Below, in pieces: positions 36,170 to 45,619 of a DNA stretch of 64,000 bases. Positions within the stretch are counted from its first letter, which is position 1. Every line of letters starts with the position of its first letter. The notes beneath the pieces are model-generated. The model was not told the DNA's origin. It ran no database searches and was given only the letters and a program-made list of their open reading frames with translations. Origin of the DNA: Pseudomonas putida. Lineage in GTDB: Bacteria; Pseudomonadota; Gammaproteobacteria; Pseudomonadales; Pseudomonadaceae. Where the stretch lies: NCBI RefSeq assembly GCF_001636055.1, contig NZ_CP011789.1, positions 3,720,001-3,784,000 on the forward strand, read 5' to 3'. The position numbers and the translations under genes are program-made.

Positions 36170-36996
36170 GCCTCTCCACGCACACTCGCAGCGTGAGCGC
36201 GCGGGCGCCCGCCACTGCCGCCTCGCCCTGGCCACGTCGGCTCAAGGGCCTGGCGCTGCCTCTGGCGATCATCCTGCTGCTGGAGGCCGTCGTGCGCCTG
36301 GGCTGGATCGCTTCCTACCAGATGCCCGCCCCCAGCGAAGTGGCGCAGACCCTGGTGCAACTGGCCGACGGCGCGCTGTGGAAACACATCGGTGCCAGCC
36401 TGTCGCGGGTGTTGGCCGGCTTTGCCATCGGCGCCGCCCTGGGGCTGCTGTTCGCCGCCTGGGTGGGCCTGAGCCGTGAGGCCGAGGCCTGGCTGGAACC
36501 GACTTTCGCCAGCCTGAGGGCGATCCCGAGCCTGGCCTGGGTGCCGCTGTTGCTGCTGTGGCTGGGCATCGGCGAGACCTCCAAGGTGACACTGATCGCC
36601 ATCGGCGCGTTCTTCCCGGTGTACCTGAACGGCGTGGCCGCGATCCGCAACATCGACCGCAAGCTGGTCGAGGTCGGGCGCATGTACGGCTTCGGCCCAT
36701 TGCGCCTGGCCCGGCGCATCCTGCTGCCGGCTGCGATACCCGGCGTATTCACCGGCCTGCGCAGCGCCCTGAGCCTGAGCTGGATGTTTCTCGTCGCCGC
36801 CGAGCTGATCGCCGCCACCCGCGGCCTGGGTTATTTGCTCAGCGACGGCCGGGAGACTTCACGACCGGACCTGGTGCTCGCGGCGATCATTGTCCTGGCA
36901 CTGCTCGGCAAACTCAGCGATGGCCTGTTGGCCGGGCTGGAGCAGCGCTGGCTGAACTGGCGCGACACCTTCGACGGCACGGACCGAGGAGCCTGA
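36166..36996 (+). CDS. ABC permease, SsuC-like
   Basis: 276 residues with about six membrane segments. The EAA loop region 'EVGRMYGFGPLRLARRILLPAAIPGVFTGLRSAL' that contacts the ATPase is clear. It forms the inner-membrane channel for the SsuA-like binding protein encoded upstream. Confidence 0.87.
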   Translation: MSLSTHTRSVSARAPATAASPWPRRLKGLALPLAIILLLEAVVRLGWIASYQMPAPSEVAQTLVQLADGALWKHIGASLSRVLAGFAIGAALGLLFAAWVGLSREAEAWLEPTFASLRAIPSLAWVPLLLLWLGIGETSKVTLIAIGAFFPVYLNGVAAIRNIDRKLVEVGRMYGFGPLRLARRILLPAAIPGVFTGLRSALSLSWMFLVAAELIAATRGLGYLLSDGRETSRPDLVLAAIIVLALLGKLSDGLLAGLEQRWLNWRDTFDGTDRGA

Positions 36997-37000
36997 ATCC

Positions 37001-37744
37001 ATGAACCAACCCTTGCGCGTTGCCGCACCGACACCTGCACCCTTGCTCGACCTGCGCGTCGAGCACAAGGCATTCGGTGCCACTGCGGTACTGGGGGCGG
37101 TCGAGCTGCAACTGCAACCCGGCGAGATCGTCAGCCTGCTGGGCCCCAGTGGCTGCGGCAAAAGCACCCTGCTGCGCCTGGTGGCGCAACTGGACCGCGA
37201 CTTCGTTGGCCATCTGCAGCAACGCCCGGAACAGGTCGGTTTCGTTTTCCAGGAGCCGCGCCTGATGCCCTGGTTGAGCGTGGCCGACAATATCGGCTTC
37301 AGTGAGGACCGGCGCTACGACCGTGCCCGGGTCAATGGCCTGATCGACGAGGTGGGCCTGGGCGGCTTCGCCGATGCGCTGCCCAAGGCATTGTCCGGCG
37401 GCATGGCCCAGCGCGTGGCCATCGCCCGCGGGCTGTACGGCCAACCACAATTGCTGTTGCTCGACGAGCCGTTCAGCGCCGTGGATGCCTTCACCCGCTT
37501 CAAGCTGCAGGACCTGTTGCTGGACCTCGCACGCCGCCACCGCATCGCCCTGCTGGTGGTCACCCATGACGTGGACGAGGCGCTGTACCTGAGCGACCGC
37601 GTGCTGGTGATCGGCAACCGGCCGGGCACTGTCTGCCGCGAACTGAGGGTCGGCCTCGGCTACCCGCGCGAGCGTCAGGACGAACGCCTGGCTCGTCTGC
37701 GCGGCCAGGCGCTGGAAGCCCTGCACAGTGCGCGGGTGATCTGA
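37001..37744 (+). CDS. ABC ATPase, SsuB-like
   Basis: 247 residues. Walker A 'GPSGCGKST', signature 'LSGGMAQRVAIARG', Walker B 'LLLLDEPFSAVD' and the switch His in 'VVTHDVDEAL' are all present. Short ribosome binding site 'gaggagcctgaatcc'. It powers the preceding permease. No monooxygenase (SsuD) or flavin reductase (SsuE) follows, unlike the classical ssu operon. Confidence 0.88.
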   Translation: MNQPLRVAAPTPAPLLDLRVEHKAFGATAVLGAVELQLQPGEIVSLLGPSGCGKSTLLRLVAQLDRDFVGHLQQRPEQVGFVFQEPRLMPWLSVADNIGFSEDRRYDRARVNGLIDEVGLGGFADALPKALSGGMAQRVAIARGLYGQPQLLLLDEPFSAVDAFTRFKLQDLLLDLARRHRIALLVVTHDVDEALYLSDRVLVIGNRPGTVCRELRVGLGYPRERQDERLARLRGQALEALHSARVI

Positions 37745-37861
37745 GCCGGACGCGTTCATCGATAGTGACTATCGAGCACAACGATTTCTGCCCGGCGGCC
37801 GTGCTCGATAACCTGTGTTCAACGACTCGCAAGACGAATCCTCGAACCAGGAAACCCGCCG

Positions 37862-38113
37862 ATGAACGCCACCGCCCGCCTGCTGCTCGCTGCCCTGGCC
37901 GCCCTTGGTATCGCCGCACTTGCCGGCTGTGCCAGCCATCCCGAACAACGCCCCTACACAGCCGAGGAAACGCGCCAGTTGCAGCTCGAGGCGCTGCAAC
38001 GCCGAGGCCTGTCGCAGCAGGAATACGAACATCAGCGCGCTGCAATCTTGCGTGCCGACCAGGTGGAAGTGGCCGGCGACGGCCTGCGCCAGGCCCCTGC
38101 CCTGCGCGGCTGA
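37862..38113 (+). CDS. Small putative lipoprotein
   Basis: 83 residues. The signal peptide ends in a lipobox 'ALAGC' (Cys23). The mature part is charged and helical ('AEETRQLQLEALQRRGLSQQEYEHQRAAIL'), like a short SHOCT-type oligomerisation segment. Function unknown. It is convergent with the HxlR gene: stop codon and HxlR stop are adjacent. Confidence 0.65.
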   Translation: MNATARLLLAALAALGIAALAGCASHPEQRPYTAEETRQLQLEALQRRGLSQQEYEHQRAAILRADQVEVAGDGLRQAPALRG

Positions 38114-38602
38114 TCAGCCCTCGCGACTGCGCTGCAGCCGCGCCCGCATCCCCTCACTGGCGCCAGGGCCCTGCACCAGCTCGCACAGCGACCAGGGCAC
38201 TACGCGCCCGGACTCCACGTCCACCATCATCGGCTGCAAGGCCTTGCCCGTGCCCTTTTCCACCACCTGCACACTGATGGCCTCAGGCGCAAAATGCCGA
38301 TTACCCCAGGCGATCAGCGCATAGAGCACGCCCTGCAGGTCGCGCCCCCGAGCACTGGGCCGGTATTCGTGGCGCAAGGGTCGGGTGCTGTAGGCATGGC
38401 GCTCGAGCAGGCCGGCCTCCACCAGCGCATTGAGCCTGCGGGTCAACATGCTCGGAGCGATCTCCAGGCTCTTGGCGAAATCGTCGAAGCGGCTCAGGCC
38501 CTGCAAGGCATCGCGCATGATCAACAGGCTCCACCACTCCCCCACGTGTTCAAGGCTCAGGGCGATAGGGCATTCGGAATCCACAAGCGTCTTGCGTTGC
38601 AT
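38114..38602 (-). CDS. HxlR-family transcriptional regulator
   Basis: 162 residues. 'SECPIALSLEHVGEWWSLLIMRDALQGLSRFDDF' is the HxlR start with the conserved N-terminal Cys, followed by the winged helix 'IAPSMLTRRLNALVEAGLLERH'. HxlR proteins often sense aldehydes or oxidants through that Cys. The divergent beta-ketoacyl synthase at 38715 is the likely target, along with its own gene. Confidence 0.9.
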   Translation of the reverse strand: MQRKTLVDSECPIALSLEHVGEWWSLLIMRDALQGLSRFDDFAKSLEIAPSMLTRRLNALVEAGLLERHAYSTRPLRHEYRPSARGRDLQGVLYALIAWGNRHFAPEAISVQVVEKGTGKALQPMMVDVESGRVVPWSLCELVQGPGASEGMRARLQRSREG

Positions 38603-38644
38603 CAGGCAGGCTCACCACGGGTCTGTGAAATATTCGGGCTGGAT

Positions 38645-38667
38645 GTTACTTCTATAATGATAGTAAC
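38645..38667. promoter_or_regulatory. Candidate HxlR operator over a TATAAT box
   Basis: Inverted repeat GTTACT-N11-AGTAAC, with a perfect TATAAT at 38653-38658 in its centre. It lies in the gap between the divergent HxlR and synthase genes. The half-site resembles the GTAAC/GTTAC elements bound by HxlR/YodB-type repressors. Binding here would block the promoter. Confidence 0.6.
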
Positions 38668-38714
38668 GTCTCTTGAGCTGAATAGTAGCAAACCTCCATG
38701 GGAGTTGGACCTTC

Positions 38715-39986
38715 ATGAGCAAGCGTATCGTCGTTACCGGAATGGGAGCGGTCACACCGCTGGGGTGTGGCGTTGAGCGGGTCTGGGAACGCCTGCTGGC
38801 GGGGCGCTCGGGTATTGCGCAGTTGCCGGAATCGCTGATCGGCGACCTGGCGGTGCGCATCGGCGGCCAGGTGCCGGACCTGCAGCAGGACAGCGAGGCC
38901 GGCTTCGATCCAGACCGCGTACTGCCAGCCAAGGAGCAGCGCAAGGTCGATCGTTTCATCCTGTTCGCCCTGGGCGCCGCACAGGAGGCCCTGGCGCAGG
39001 CCGGCTGGCAACCGCAAAGCGCCGAACAGCAGGAACGCACGGCAACCATCATCGGTACCGGCGTGGGCGGCTTCCCGGCCATCGCCGAGGCCGTGCGCAC
39101 CACCGACAGCAAAGGCCCACGCAAGTTGTCACCCTTCACCATCCCCTCCTTCCTCGGCAACCTGGCTGCCGGCCAGGTGTCGATCGCCCACGGGCTCAAG
39201 GGCCCACTGGGTACACCGGTCACCGCGTGCGCTGCCGGGGTGCAGGCGATTGGCGACGCCGCGCGAATGATCCTGGCCGGTGAAGCGGACGTGGCGCTGT
39301 GCGGGGGCGCGGAGGCGGCCATTCATCGTGTCAGCCTGGCCGGCTTTGCCGCCGCGCGGGCCTTGTCGAGCGATTTCAACGAGCACCCGGAACAGGCTTC
39401 GCGCCCGTTCGACACCCGCCGCGACGGCTTCGTCATGGGCGAAGGCGCCGGCCTGCTGGTGATCGAAGAACTGCAGCATGCACTGGCACGCGGCGCCACG
39501 CCGCTGGCCGAGCTGGTGGGCTACGGCACCAGCGCCGACGCCTATCACATCACCTCGGGGCCAGAAGACGGCGACGGCGCGCGACGCGCCATGACCCTGG
39601 CCCTGCGCCAGGCCGGTATCCGTGCACAACAGGTCGGCCATCTCAATGCCCATGCCACCTCGACACCGGTGGGCGACAAGGGCGAGCTGGCAGCGATCAA
39701 GGCGGTGTTCGCCAACGTGCCCTCACCGGTGATCAGCGCGACCAAGTCTGCCACCGGCCACTTGCTGGGCGCCGCCGGCGGAATCGAGGCGATCTTCACC
39801 GTGCTTGCCCTGCGCGACCAACAGGCGCCGGCCACGCTCAACCTGGTCGAGCCTGACCCCGCAGCCGCCGGGCTGGACATTGCCGCGGGCCAGCCGCGGC
39901 CCCTGGATACCGAATACGCGCTGTCCAACGGCTTCGGTTTCGGCGGCGTCAATGCCAGCGTGATTTTCAAGCGCTGGGAGGGTTGA
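38715..39986 (+). CDS. fabF: Beta-ketoacyl-ACP synthase, FabF type
   Basis: 423 residues. The thiolase-fold triad is intact: Cys in 'VTACAAGVQAIGDAARM', His in 'HLNAHATSTPVGD', His in 'SATGHLLGAAGGIEA', with 'KSATGH' Lys. It condenses malonyl-ACP with acyl-ACP. There is no ACP or other fab gene here, and an HxlR gene is divergent, so this is probably a secondary, inducible copy rather than the housekeeping FabF. Confidence 0.87.
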   Translation: MSKRIVVTGMGAVTPLGCGVERVWERLLAGRSGIAQLPESLIGDLAVRIGGQVPDLQQDSEAGFDPDRVLPAKEQRKVDRFILFALGAAQEALAQAGWQPQSAEQQERTATIIGTGVGGFPAIAEAVRTTDSKGPRKLSPFTIPSFLGNLAAGQVSIAHGLKGPLGTPVTACAAGVQAIGDAARMILAGEADVALCGGAEAAIHRVSLAGFAAARALSSDFNEHPEQASRPFDTRRDGFVMGEGAGLLVIEELQHALARGATPLAELVGYGTSADAYHITSGPEDGDGARRAMTLALRQAGIRAQQVGHLNAHATSTPVGDKGELAAIKAVFANVPSPVISATKSATGHLLGAAGGIEAIFTVLALRDQQAPATLNLVEPDPAAAGLDIAAGQPRPLDTEYALSNGFGFGGVNASVIFKRWEG

Positions 39987-40055
39987 GCCACTGGTCGGCA
40001 CGCGGGCGTTTGATTACGCTTGGCCATCGCCTCGAGCACACAGGGAGCACTACCG

Positions 40056-40523
40056 ATGTCCAGACACGACCGCTATGAAGCCGCTCTGCAGGCGCTGGGT
40101 TATTCGTTCGATGGCCCGCTGAAGATCGGCGGCGACTACGTGCCGGTGCTGCACTTGGGCGACCAGGTGTACATCAGTGGGCAAATCCCGCGGGTCAACG
40201 ACACCGTGGTGCTCCCGGGGCGGGTGGGCGAGGACGTCAGCCTCGCCGATGCGCAGACTGCCGCCAAGATCAGCGCCCTGCGCTGCCTGAAGCTGCTGAG
40301 CGAAAGCCTGGGCTCGCTGGATGCGGTCAAGAGTATCGCGCGGATCAATGTATTCGTGCAGTCGGCGGCAGACTTCACCCAGCAGAGCGAAGTGGCCAAC
40401 GGCGCCTCGGCGATCCTGCATGAAGTGCTGGGCGACGCCGGCAAGCATACCCGCACCTCGGTGGGGGTGTATCAGTTGCCGAAGAATGCCGCGGTGGAGA
40501 TTGACCTGATCGCGGTGGTGTAG
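40056..40523 (+). CDS. RidA-family protein
   Basis: 155 residues from ATG 40056. 'VYISGQIPRVND' and 'ARINVFVQSAADFTQQSEVANGAS' are typical of the longer YjgF/RidA subfamily (155 aa rather than about 128). The C-terminal 'HTRTSVGVYQLPKNAAVEIDLIAVV' carries the Arg that holds the imine substrate. It probably hydrolyses reactive enamine/imine intermediates. Confidence 0.87.
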   Translation: MSRHDRYEAALQALGYSFDGPLKIGGDYVPVLHLGDQVYISGQIPRVNDTVVLPGRVGEDVSLADAQTAAKISALRCLKLLSESLGSLDAVKSIARINVFVQSAADFTQQSEVANGASAILHEVLGDAGKHTRTSVGVYQLPKNAAVEIDLIAVV

Positions 40524-40527
40524 GTGC

Positions 40528-40550
40528 AAGGGGCTGGCGTGCAGCCCCTT
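40528..40550. terminator. Bidirectional hairpin between RidA and isochorismatase genes
   Basis: AAGGGGCTG/CAGCCCCTT, perfect 9-bp stem with a 5-nt loop, filling the gap between the convergent stops at 40523 and 40550. T-runs are short, so strength is uncertain. Confidence 0.55.
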
Positions 40551-41029
40551 CAGCCTTGCAGCCCCTCGACCACCTGCGCCACCGTGGTCACCTGGCGAAA
40601 GTGATGGGTCCACAGCTCGATACCCAACTTGCCCGAGCGGTCCAGTGAAGAGCCCACCGTCAGGTCAGTGATCAAGGTCGGGTTCAGTCCGGCATCGAAC
40701 AGCGCAAAGCCGGCGGCCAGTACGCAGGTTTCGGTCTGCAGGCCGCAGACCAGCACGCGCTCCACCCCCAGTCGCTTGAGGTAGTCGATGGCCTCGGCGG
40801 TCTGCCCGTAGCCGTGCTTGACGAACACTTCGTCTGCCTCGATCAGGCTCTCGTCCTCGCGCGCTGGATGCCAGCCAAGCTGCTGCTGGAACGGCGTGAC
40901 CTGCTCGTCGTGCAACTCGACCGAGGCGATGGCGGGGAGTTTCGCGGCCAACGCGCGGATTCCATCGATCAGCCACTCAGGAGGGCTGAAGGTGGACTGG
41001 ACATCGACGATAAGCAAAGCCTGCCGCAT
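40550..41029 (-). CDS. Isochorismatase-family cysteine hydrolase
   Basis: 159 residues from ATG 41029 ('MRQALLIVDVQSTFSPPEW'); 26 upstream codons look spurious. The catalytic Asp (in 'IVDVQSTF'), Lys (in 'VFVKHGYG') and Cys (in 'QTETCVLAAG') are all present. It hydrolyses an amide or vinyl ether; the subfamily includes nicotinamidase-like enzymes. Substrate unknown. Confidence 0.87.
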   Translation of the reverse strand: MRQALLIVDVQSTFSPPEWLIDGIRALAAKLPAIASVELHDEQVTPFQQQLGWHPAREDESLIEADEVFVKHGYGQTAEAIDYLKRLGVERVLVCGLQTETCVLAAGFALFDAGLNPTLITDLTVGSSLDRSGKLGIELWTHHFRQVTTVAQVVEGLQG

Positions 41030-41211
41030 GGGGTTCTCCGGGGGACGACATGGGCCGCGGAGTATATCGTCCGTGGACGATCGTTGCAGGCCCTGGAGCT
41101 TGAGCAAGCCACGAGCAGGTGAGCCGGCGATACGCTGGGAGAGACCGTGATCAAGCCCCTGCGCTTGCGCTGATGCGCTAGACTGCGCGCTCCATCACGC
41201 AAGGAGGCCAC

Positions 41212-41565
41212 ATGGGTATTCGCGGGCAGGATCGACAGATCGACAACATCGAGTTCAACGTCACCGACATCGGCCGCAGCAAGGCGTTCTACGGCGCAGT
41301 GTTCGGCTGGTCCTTCACCGACTACGGCCCCACCTATACCGAGTTCTCCGATGGCCGCCTGAGCGGCGGCTTTACCACCGGCGAAGCGGTACGACCCGGT
41401 GGCCCGCTGGTCATCCTCTACGCCGACGACCTTGAAGCCACCCAACGACGTGCAGAAGCAGCAGGCGCGCGCATCAGCCGCGCCACCTTCGCCTTCCCTG
41501 GCGGCCAGCGCTTCCACTTCATCGACCCGGACGGCTACGAACTGGCCGTGTGGACCGCCTCGTAA
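41212..41565 (+). CDS. VOC-family protein
   Basis: 117 residues, single VOC domain: '[24 protein letters not shown]' and the closing '[14 protein letters not shown]', the classic glyoxalase/bleomycin-resistance ending. A good ribosome binding site ('caaggaggccac') precedes the ATG. Function unknown; convergent with the SDR gene at 41572. Confidence 0.87.
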   Translation: MGIRGQDRQIDNIEFNVTDIGRSKAFYGAVFGWSFTDYGPTYTEFSDGRLSGGFTTGEAVRPGGPLVILYADDLEATQRRAEAAGARISRATFAFPGGQRFHFIDPDGYELAVWTAS

Positions 41566-41571
41566 CGCGGT

Positions 41572-42354
41572 TCAAGCGGTAGGGACGGTCCCGCCATCCA
41601 CCACGAACTCGGTGCCAGTCACCGCCGCAGCTGCTGGCGAGGCCACGAAGCCGATGACGTTGGCCACTTCCTTCGGGCTGGCGGGCCGACCCAGCGGGAT
41701 GCCGCCCAAGGCCTGCATGATGATGCGCTTGCCGCCCTCGTAGTCGGTGCCCGCCTCGCTGGCCAGGCGCTCGGCCAGGGCTACCGAGGCCTCGGTCTCG
41801 ATCCAGCCGGGCGCGACCCGCACCACGCGTACGCCCTTGGGTGCGACTTCCTTGGACAGGCTCTTGCTGTAGGTCGACAGCGCCGCCTTGGCCGCCGCAT
41901 AGGCGGTGGTGGCTTCCGGCAGCGGCAGTTGGTGCTGGATCGAGGTGACGTGAACGATCACCCCGCCTCCCTGCGCCAGCATGCCGGGCAGCAAGACCCG
42001 ATCCAGACGCACGGCGGGCAGCAGGTTGAGGTCCAGCTCCTGTTGCCAATGCGCCTCGCCCAAGGCGGCAAAGCCCCCGGCCGGTGCGCTGGAACCGCCC
42101 AGCACATGAACGATGACATCGACACCGCCCAGCTGCCGCTCGACCTCGCCCGCCAACTGCTCGCACCCCTCGAGGGTGGTCAGATCGGCTTTGACGAACG
42201 ACGCCTGAGGGGCATCGACGGGCGCTGTGCGCGCGCAGGTCAGTACACGGGCGCCCAGCTCGAGGAACAGCTCGACCGTGGCCTTGCCCAGGCCTTTGGT
42301 GCCAGCGGTGACCAGTACGCGCTTGCCACGCAGGGTTTCTGACGGATGACTCAT
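41572..42354 (-). CDS. SDR-family oxidoreductase
   Basis: 260 residues. Cofactor motif '[16 protein letters not shown]', catalytic Ser in 'HVTSIQHQL' and the YxxxK pair in '[10 protein letters not shown]' are intact. C-terminus '[15 protein letters not shown]' is typical of classical SDRs. An NAD(P)-dependent alcohol/ketone oxidoreductase of unknown substrate. It diverges from the LysR gene at 42423. Confidence 0.9.
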   Translation of the reverse strand: MSHPSETLRGKRVLVTAGTKGLGKATVELFLELGARVLTCARTAPVDAPQASFVKADLTTLEGCEQLAGEVERQLGGVDVIVHVLGGSSAPAGGFAALGEAHWQQELDLNLLPAVRLDRVLLPGMLAQGGGVIVHVTSIQHQLPLPEATTAYAAAKAALSTYSKSLSKEVAPKGVRVVRVAPGWIETEASVALAERLASEAGTDYEGGKRIIMQALGGIPLGRPASPKEVANVIGFVASPAAAAVTGTEFVVDGGTVPTA

Positions 42355-42422
42355 GGATATTCTCCGGTGGTAGCAACCTGGGTTGCGGATAGAATCGTGT
42401 TTTTGTCCGAACGAGCCGAACC

Positions 42423-43337
42423 ATGGAGCGCGTCAGCCTCAACGACCTCGATGCCGTCCTCGCCATCGCCCGGCGCGCCAGTTTTCGCGCGGCGGCCATC
42501 GACCTGGGGATGTCCACCACCGCCTTGAGCAATGCCATCGGCAAGCTCGAGGCGAACCTTGGCGTGCGCCTGTTCAACCGCACCACGCGCAGCGTGTCGC
42601 TGACCGATGCCGGGCGCCTGTTCGTCGAGCACGTCGCCCCGGCGCTGGGCGAGGTGCAAGGCGCCCTGGAAGTGGTGCGCGCCCAGCGCGATCAGCCCAG
42701 TGGCATGCTGCGCATCAACGCTGCGGCGTTCGCCGCACGCGAGATCATCGGGCCGCTGGTACTGGAGTTCTTGCGGCGCTATCCGCAGATGCAGGTGGAC
42801 CTGGTCACCGAGGGGCGCCTGGTGGACATCGTCGCCGATGGTTTCGACCTGGGCGTGCGAGTCGCCGACCTGGTGCCCAGCGACATGATCAGCCTTTCCC
42901 TCGGCCGGCCGCAGCGCTATGCCGTGGTCGCCTCCGCCGCCTACCTGGCCGCGCGGGGCACGCCACGGTTGCCGGCCGACCTGCAGCGCCACAGTTGCGT
43001 CCGCGTGCGCCTGCCGGATGGCGCGCTGTTCCGCTGGCGGTTCGCCAACGGCAACAGCGCGCAGCAGATCGACGTGCAGGGCCCCATCACCCTGGACGAG
43101 GCCAGCCTGGCACGTGCTGCCGTCATGGCCGGCGTGGGCCTTGGCTACTTCATGGAGCAGGACGTGCGCGAGGACATCGCGGCCGGGCGCCTGGTGCGTG
43201 TGCTGGACGACTGGACGCCACCATTGCCGGGGCTGTGCCTGTACTACGCCGGGCGGCGCAATCCCTCGGCAGGCATGACCGCGTTTCTCGCACTGGCCCG
43301 GGAAGTGGCGGAGCAGGCGTGCCGCGAGGGCACGTGA
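42423..43337 (+). CDS. LysR-family regulator next to an SDR gene
   Basis: 304 residues. HTH '[40 protein letters not shown]' is the CrgA-like branch often found divergent from oxidoreductases in Pseudomonas. The 68-bp gap to the SDR gene should contain its operator. It likely controls that SDR. Confidence 0.9.
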   Translation: MERVSLNDLDAVLAIARRASFRAAAIDLGMSTTALSNAIGKLEANLGVRLFNRTTRSVSLTDAGRLFVEHVAPALGEVQGALEVVRAQRDQPSGMLRINAAAFAAREIIGPLVLEFLRRYPQMQVDLVTEGRLVDIVADGFDLGVRVADLVPSDMISLSLGRPQRYAVVASAAYLAARGTPRLPADLQRHSCVRVRLPDGALFRWRFANGNSAQQIDVQGPITLDEASLARAAVMAGVGLGYFMEQDVREDIAAGRLVRVLDDWTPPLPGLCLYYAGRRNPSAGMTAFLALAREVAEQACREGT

Positions 43338-43471
43338 GACAGGGACTTGCTGCATGGACTGACGGCCTCGCCGGGTGTCGGTGAGGCACAGGTTATGCGT
43401 TCAGGTCCGTCGCGATAAGCAGGACAGATCAGGATGATTCATTGCGAATTTCAGGATAGTGAACCCAGCTT

Positions 43472-43783
43472 TCAATGCTGTTCGAGAATCCACTGGGTAA
43501 TGGCCTGCAAATCTTCCTCGCGGGCTTGCGCCTGTGGCGGCATCGGCACCACTCCCCATTGCCCCCGGCTGCCCTGTCGGACGCTTTGCACCAACTGCCC
43601 GGCGTCCTTGCTGCCGTCGCGATAACGCGCAGCAATCTCCCGCCAGGACGGGCCCACGGCCCGCGCATCCAATTGGTGGCAAGCGCTGCAGGCGTAGCGC
43701 TGCATCACGGTGGGCGGCTCGGCGAACACCCGAACACTGGCGAACAGCAGCAGCCCGGCTGCAATCACGGCACCTCGAGACAT
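43472..43783 (-). CDS. Small class I cytochrome c
   Basis: 103 residues from ATG 43783; AGGA lies 8 nt upstream of this start and only 2 nt from the alternative ATG at 43789. Signal peptide ends 'RVFAEPP'. Haem site CxxCH at Cys32-His36 ('ACSACHQ'), axial Met in 'VVPMPPQ'. It resembles cytochrome c-551-type electron carriers in the periplasm. No partner dehydrogenase is adjacent. Confidence 0.87.
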   Translation of the reverse strand: MSRGAVIAAGLLLFASVRVFAEPPTVMQRYACSACHQLDARAVGPSWREIAARYRDGSKDAGQLVQSVRQGSRGQWGVVPMPPQAQAREEDLQAITQWILEQH

Positions 43784-43896
43784 GGGCATGGTCCTGAAAA
43801 CGATGGGCCGTCGAGGGTACCGGTTACACCGATCCTGCAACAGAGCCGGCGGCGCAAACTGTTATCCTCCAGCGATCTCCACCAGCAGGCACGACC

Positions 43897-44790
43897 ATGA
43901 CCGAAGGCCCGACCGCCCTCCCCCCACTCAATGCCCTGCGCGTGTTCGAGGTTGTCTCGCGTCACCTGAATTTCCGCCTGGCGGCCGAGGAGCTGGGTGT
44001 CACCCAGGCGGCTGTGGCCCAGCAGATACGGGGGCTGGAGGCGAGCCTGGGCATCAGGCTGTTCGAGCGTTTGCCACGCGGCCTGCGCCTGACCGATGCG
44101 GGCCTGGGCTACAGCCATAGTATCCGCAACGCCTTGGCCCTGATCGGCGAAGCCACTGCGGCATTGCGCCCGGACAACCGTCACCTCACCGTCAGCGTCA
44201 CCCCGACCTTCGCCTCGAAATGGCTGATCCCACGGCTGAGTTCGTTCACCGAGGCCCATGGCGAGATCGACCTGCGGGTGCTGGCCACCGATCGCCTGTC
44301 GCGCTTCCAGGCCGACGGCGTGGACCTTGCCGTGCGCTACGGCCACCCGCCCTTCGGCGCAGGGCTCAACACCGAACTGCTGCTCAGGCAGCGGGTGGTC
44401 GCGGTGGCCAGCCCCGCACTGCTGGCGCAGTGGGGTAAACCGCACAGCCTCGAGCAGTTGCAGCATTTCCTGCTGCTGCACGATGCGCATAATTTCTGGC
44501 CCGAGTTCATCACCCAGCTGTTCGGCCAGCCGACCCAACCGATGCCGAAGAACGTACGCTTCAACCAGACCTCGCTGGCCATCGAGGCCGCCGTGGCCGG
44601 GCAAGGGCTGGCGCTGTCCAGCGAACTGTTCGTGCAGGAAGACCTGCAGGCCGGGCGGCTGGTGCAGGTATTCGAGCAGGCGCTGGAGATGGACAAGCAC
44701 TTCTACCTGGTCTGGCCCCGCAAGGGCAGCACACCGACCGCACTGGACGTGGTTCGCGGCTGGCTGCTGGCGCAGGTGGAAGCCCCCTGA
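43897..44790 (+). CDS. LysR-family regulator, GcvA-like
   Basis: 297 residues. 'LPPLNALRVFEVVSRHLNFRLAAEELGVTQAAVAQQIRGLEA' is the GcvA-type start. It is divergent from the cytochrome c gene and is followed by an SDR gene on the same strand 110 bp on. Either neighbour may be the target. Confidence 0.9.
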   Translation: MTEGPTALPPLNALRVFEVVSRHLNFRLAAEELGVTQAAVAQQIRGLEASLGIRLFERLPRGLRLTDAGLGYSHSIRNALALIGEATAALRPDNRHLTVSVTPTFASKWLIPRLSSFTEAHGEIDLRVLATDRLSRFQADGVDLAVRYGHPPFGAGLNTELLLRQRVVAVASPALLAQWGKPHSLEQLQHFLLLHDAHNFWPEFITQLFGQPTQPMPKNVRFNQTSLAIEAAVAGQGLALSSELFVQEDLQAGRLVQVFEQALEMDKHFYLVWPRKGSTPTALDVVRGWLLAQVEAP

Positions 44791-44899
44791 GGCAATAGAT
44801 TTTCTACTGAATCGACAAACCCCTGCTGCCTCCCTGCCAGCGGTGTACCGGTGCTAGGCTGACCCCCTCACATCAGCCAAGCATTGCATTGGAGGTCAC

Positions 44900-45604
44900 A
44901 TGTCAGTAGAAAAAGTAGCGATCATCACCGCCGGCGGTAGCGGCATGGGTGCAGCGGCGGCGCGGCGCCTGGCCGCAGACGGGTTCAAGGTGGCAATCCT
45001 GTCTTCATCGGGCAAGGGCGAGGCCCTGGCCAACGAACTGGGCGGCATCGGCGTGACCGGCAGCAACCAGTCCAACGACGACCTGCAACGCCTGGTCGAC
45101 ACCGTGCTGGAGAAATGGGGGCGCATCGATGTTCTGGTCAACAGCGCAGGCCACGGCCCACGTGCGCCGATCCTGGAGATCAGCGACGACGACTGGCACA
45201 AGGGCATGGACACCTATCTGCTCAATGTCATCCGCCCGACCCGCCTGGTCACCCCGGCCATGCAGAAACAGCAAGGTGGCGTGATCATCAACATCTCCAC
45301 CGCCTGGGCGTTCGAGCCCAGCGACCTGTTCCCGACCTCGGCCGTGTTCCGTGCCGGCCTTGCAGCGTTCAGCAAGATCTTCGCCGACACCTACGCCAAG
45401 GATAACGTGCGGATCAACAACGTTCTGCCCGGCTGGATCGACAGCCTGCCGGCCACCGAGCAACGCCGCGACAGCGTGCCGCTCAAGCGCTACGGCAAGA
45501 GCGAGGAAATCGCCGCGACCATCGCCTTCCTGGCCAGCGAAGGTGCGGCCTACATCACCGGACAGAACATCAAGGTCGATGGCGGGCTGACCCGCGGGGT
45601 GTGA
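44900..45604 (+). CDS. SDR-fold protein with a non-canonical active site
   Basis: 234 residues. The cofactor motif 'TAGGSGMGAAAARRLA' (residues 10-25), the 'NSAG' (81-84) and Ser133 are present. Where classical SDRs have Tyr-x-x-x-Lys, this protein has Ser147 and Arg151 ('TSAVFRAG'). The end 'YITGQNIKVDGGLTRGV' is normal. It may bind NAD(P) without the usual hydride chemistry or use another acid. Good ribosome binding site ('ttggaggtcac'). Confidence 0.82.
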   Translation: MSVEKVAIITAGGSGMGAAAARRLAADGFKVAILSSSGKGEALANELGGIGVTGSNQSNDDLQRLVDTVLEKWGRIDVLVNSAGHGPRAPILEISDDDWHKGMDTYLLNVIRPTRLVTPAMQKQQGGVIINISTAWAFEPSDLFPTSAVFRAGLAAFSKIFADTYAKDNVRINNVLPGWIDSLPATEQRRDSVPLKRYGKSEEIAATIAFLASEGAAYITGQNIKVDGGLTRGV

Positions 45605-45619
45605 ACCTCGCCGCGTGCC

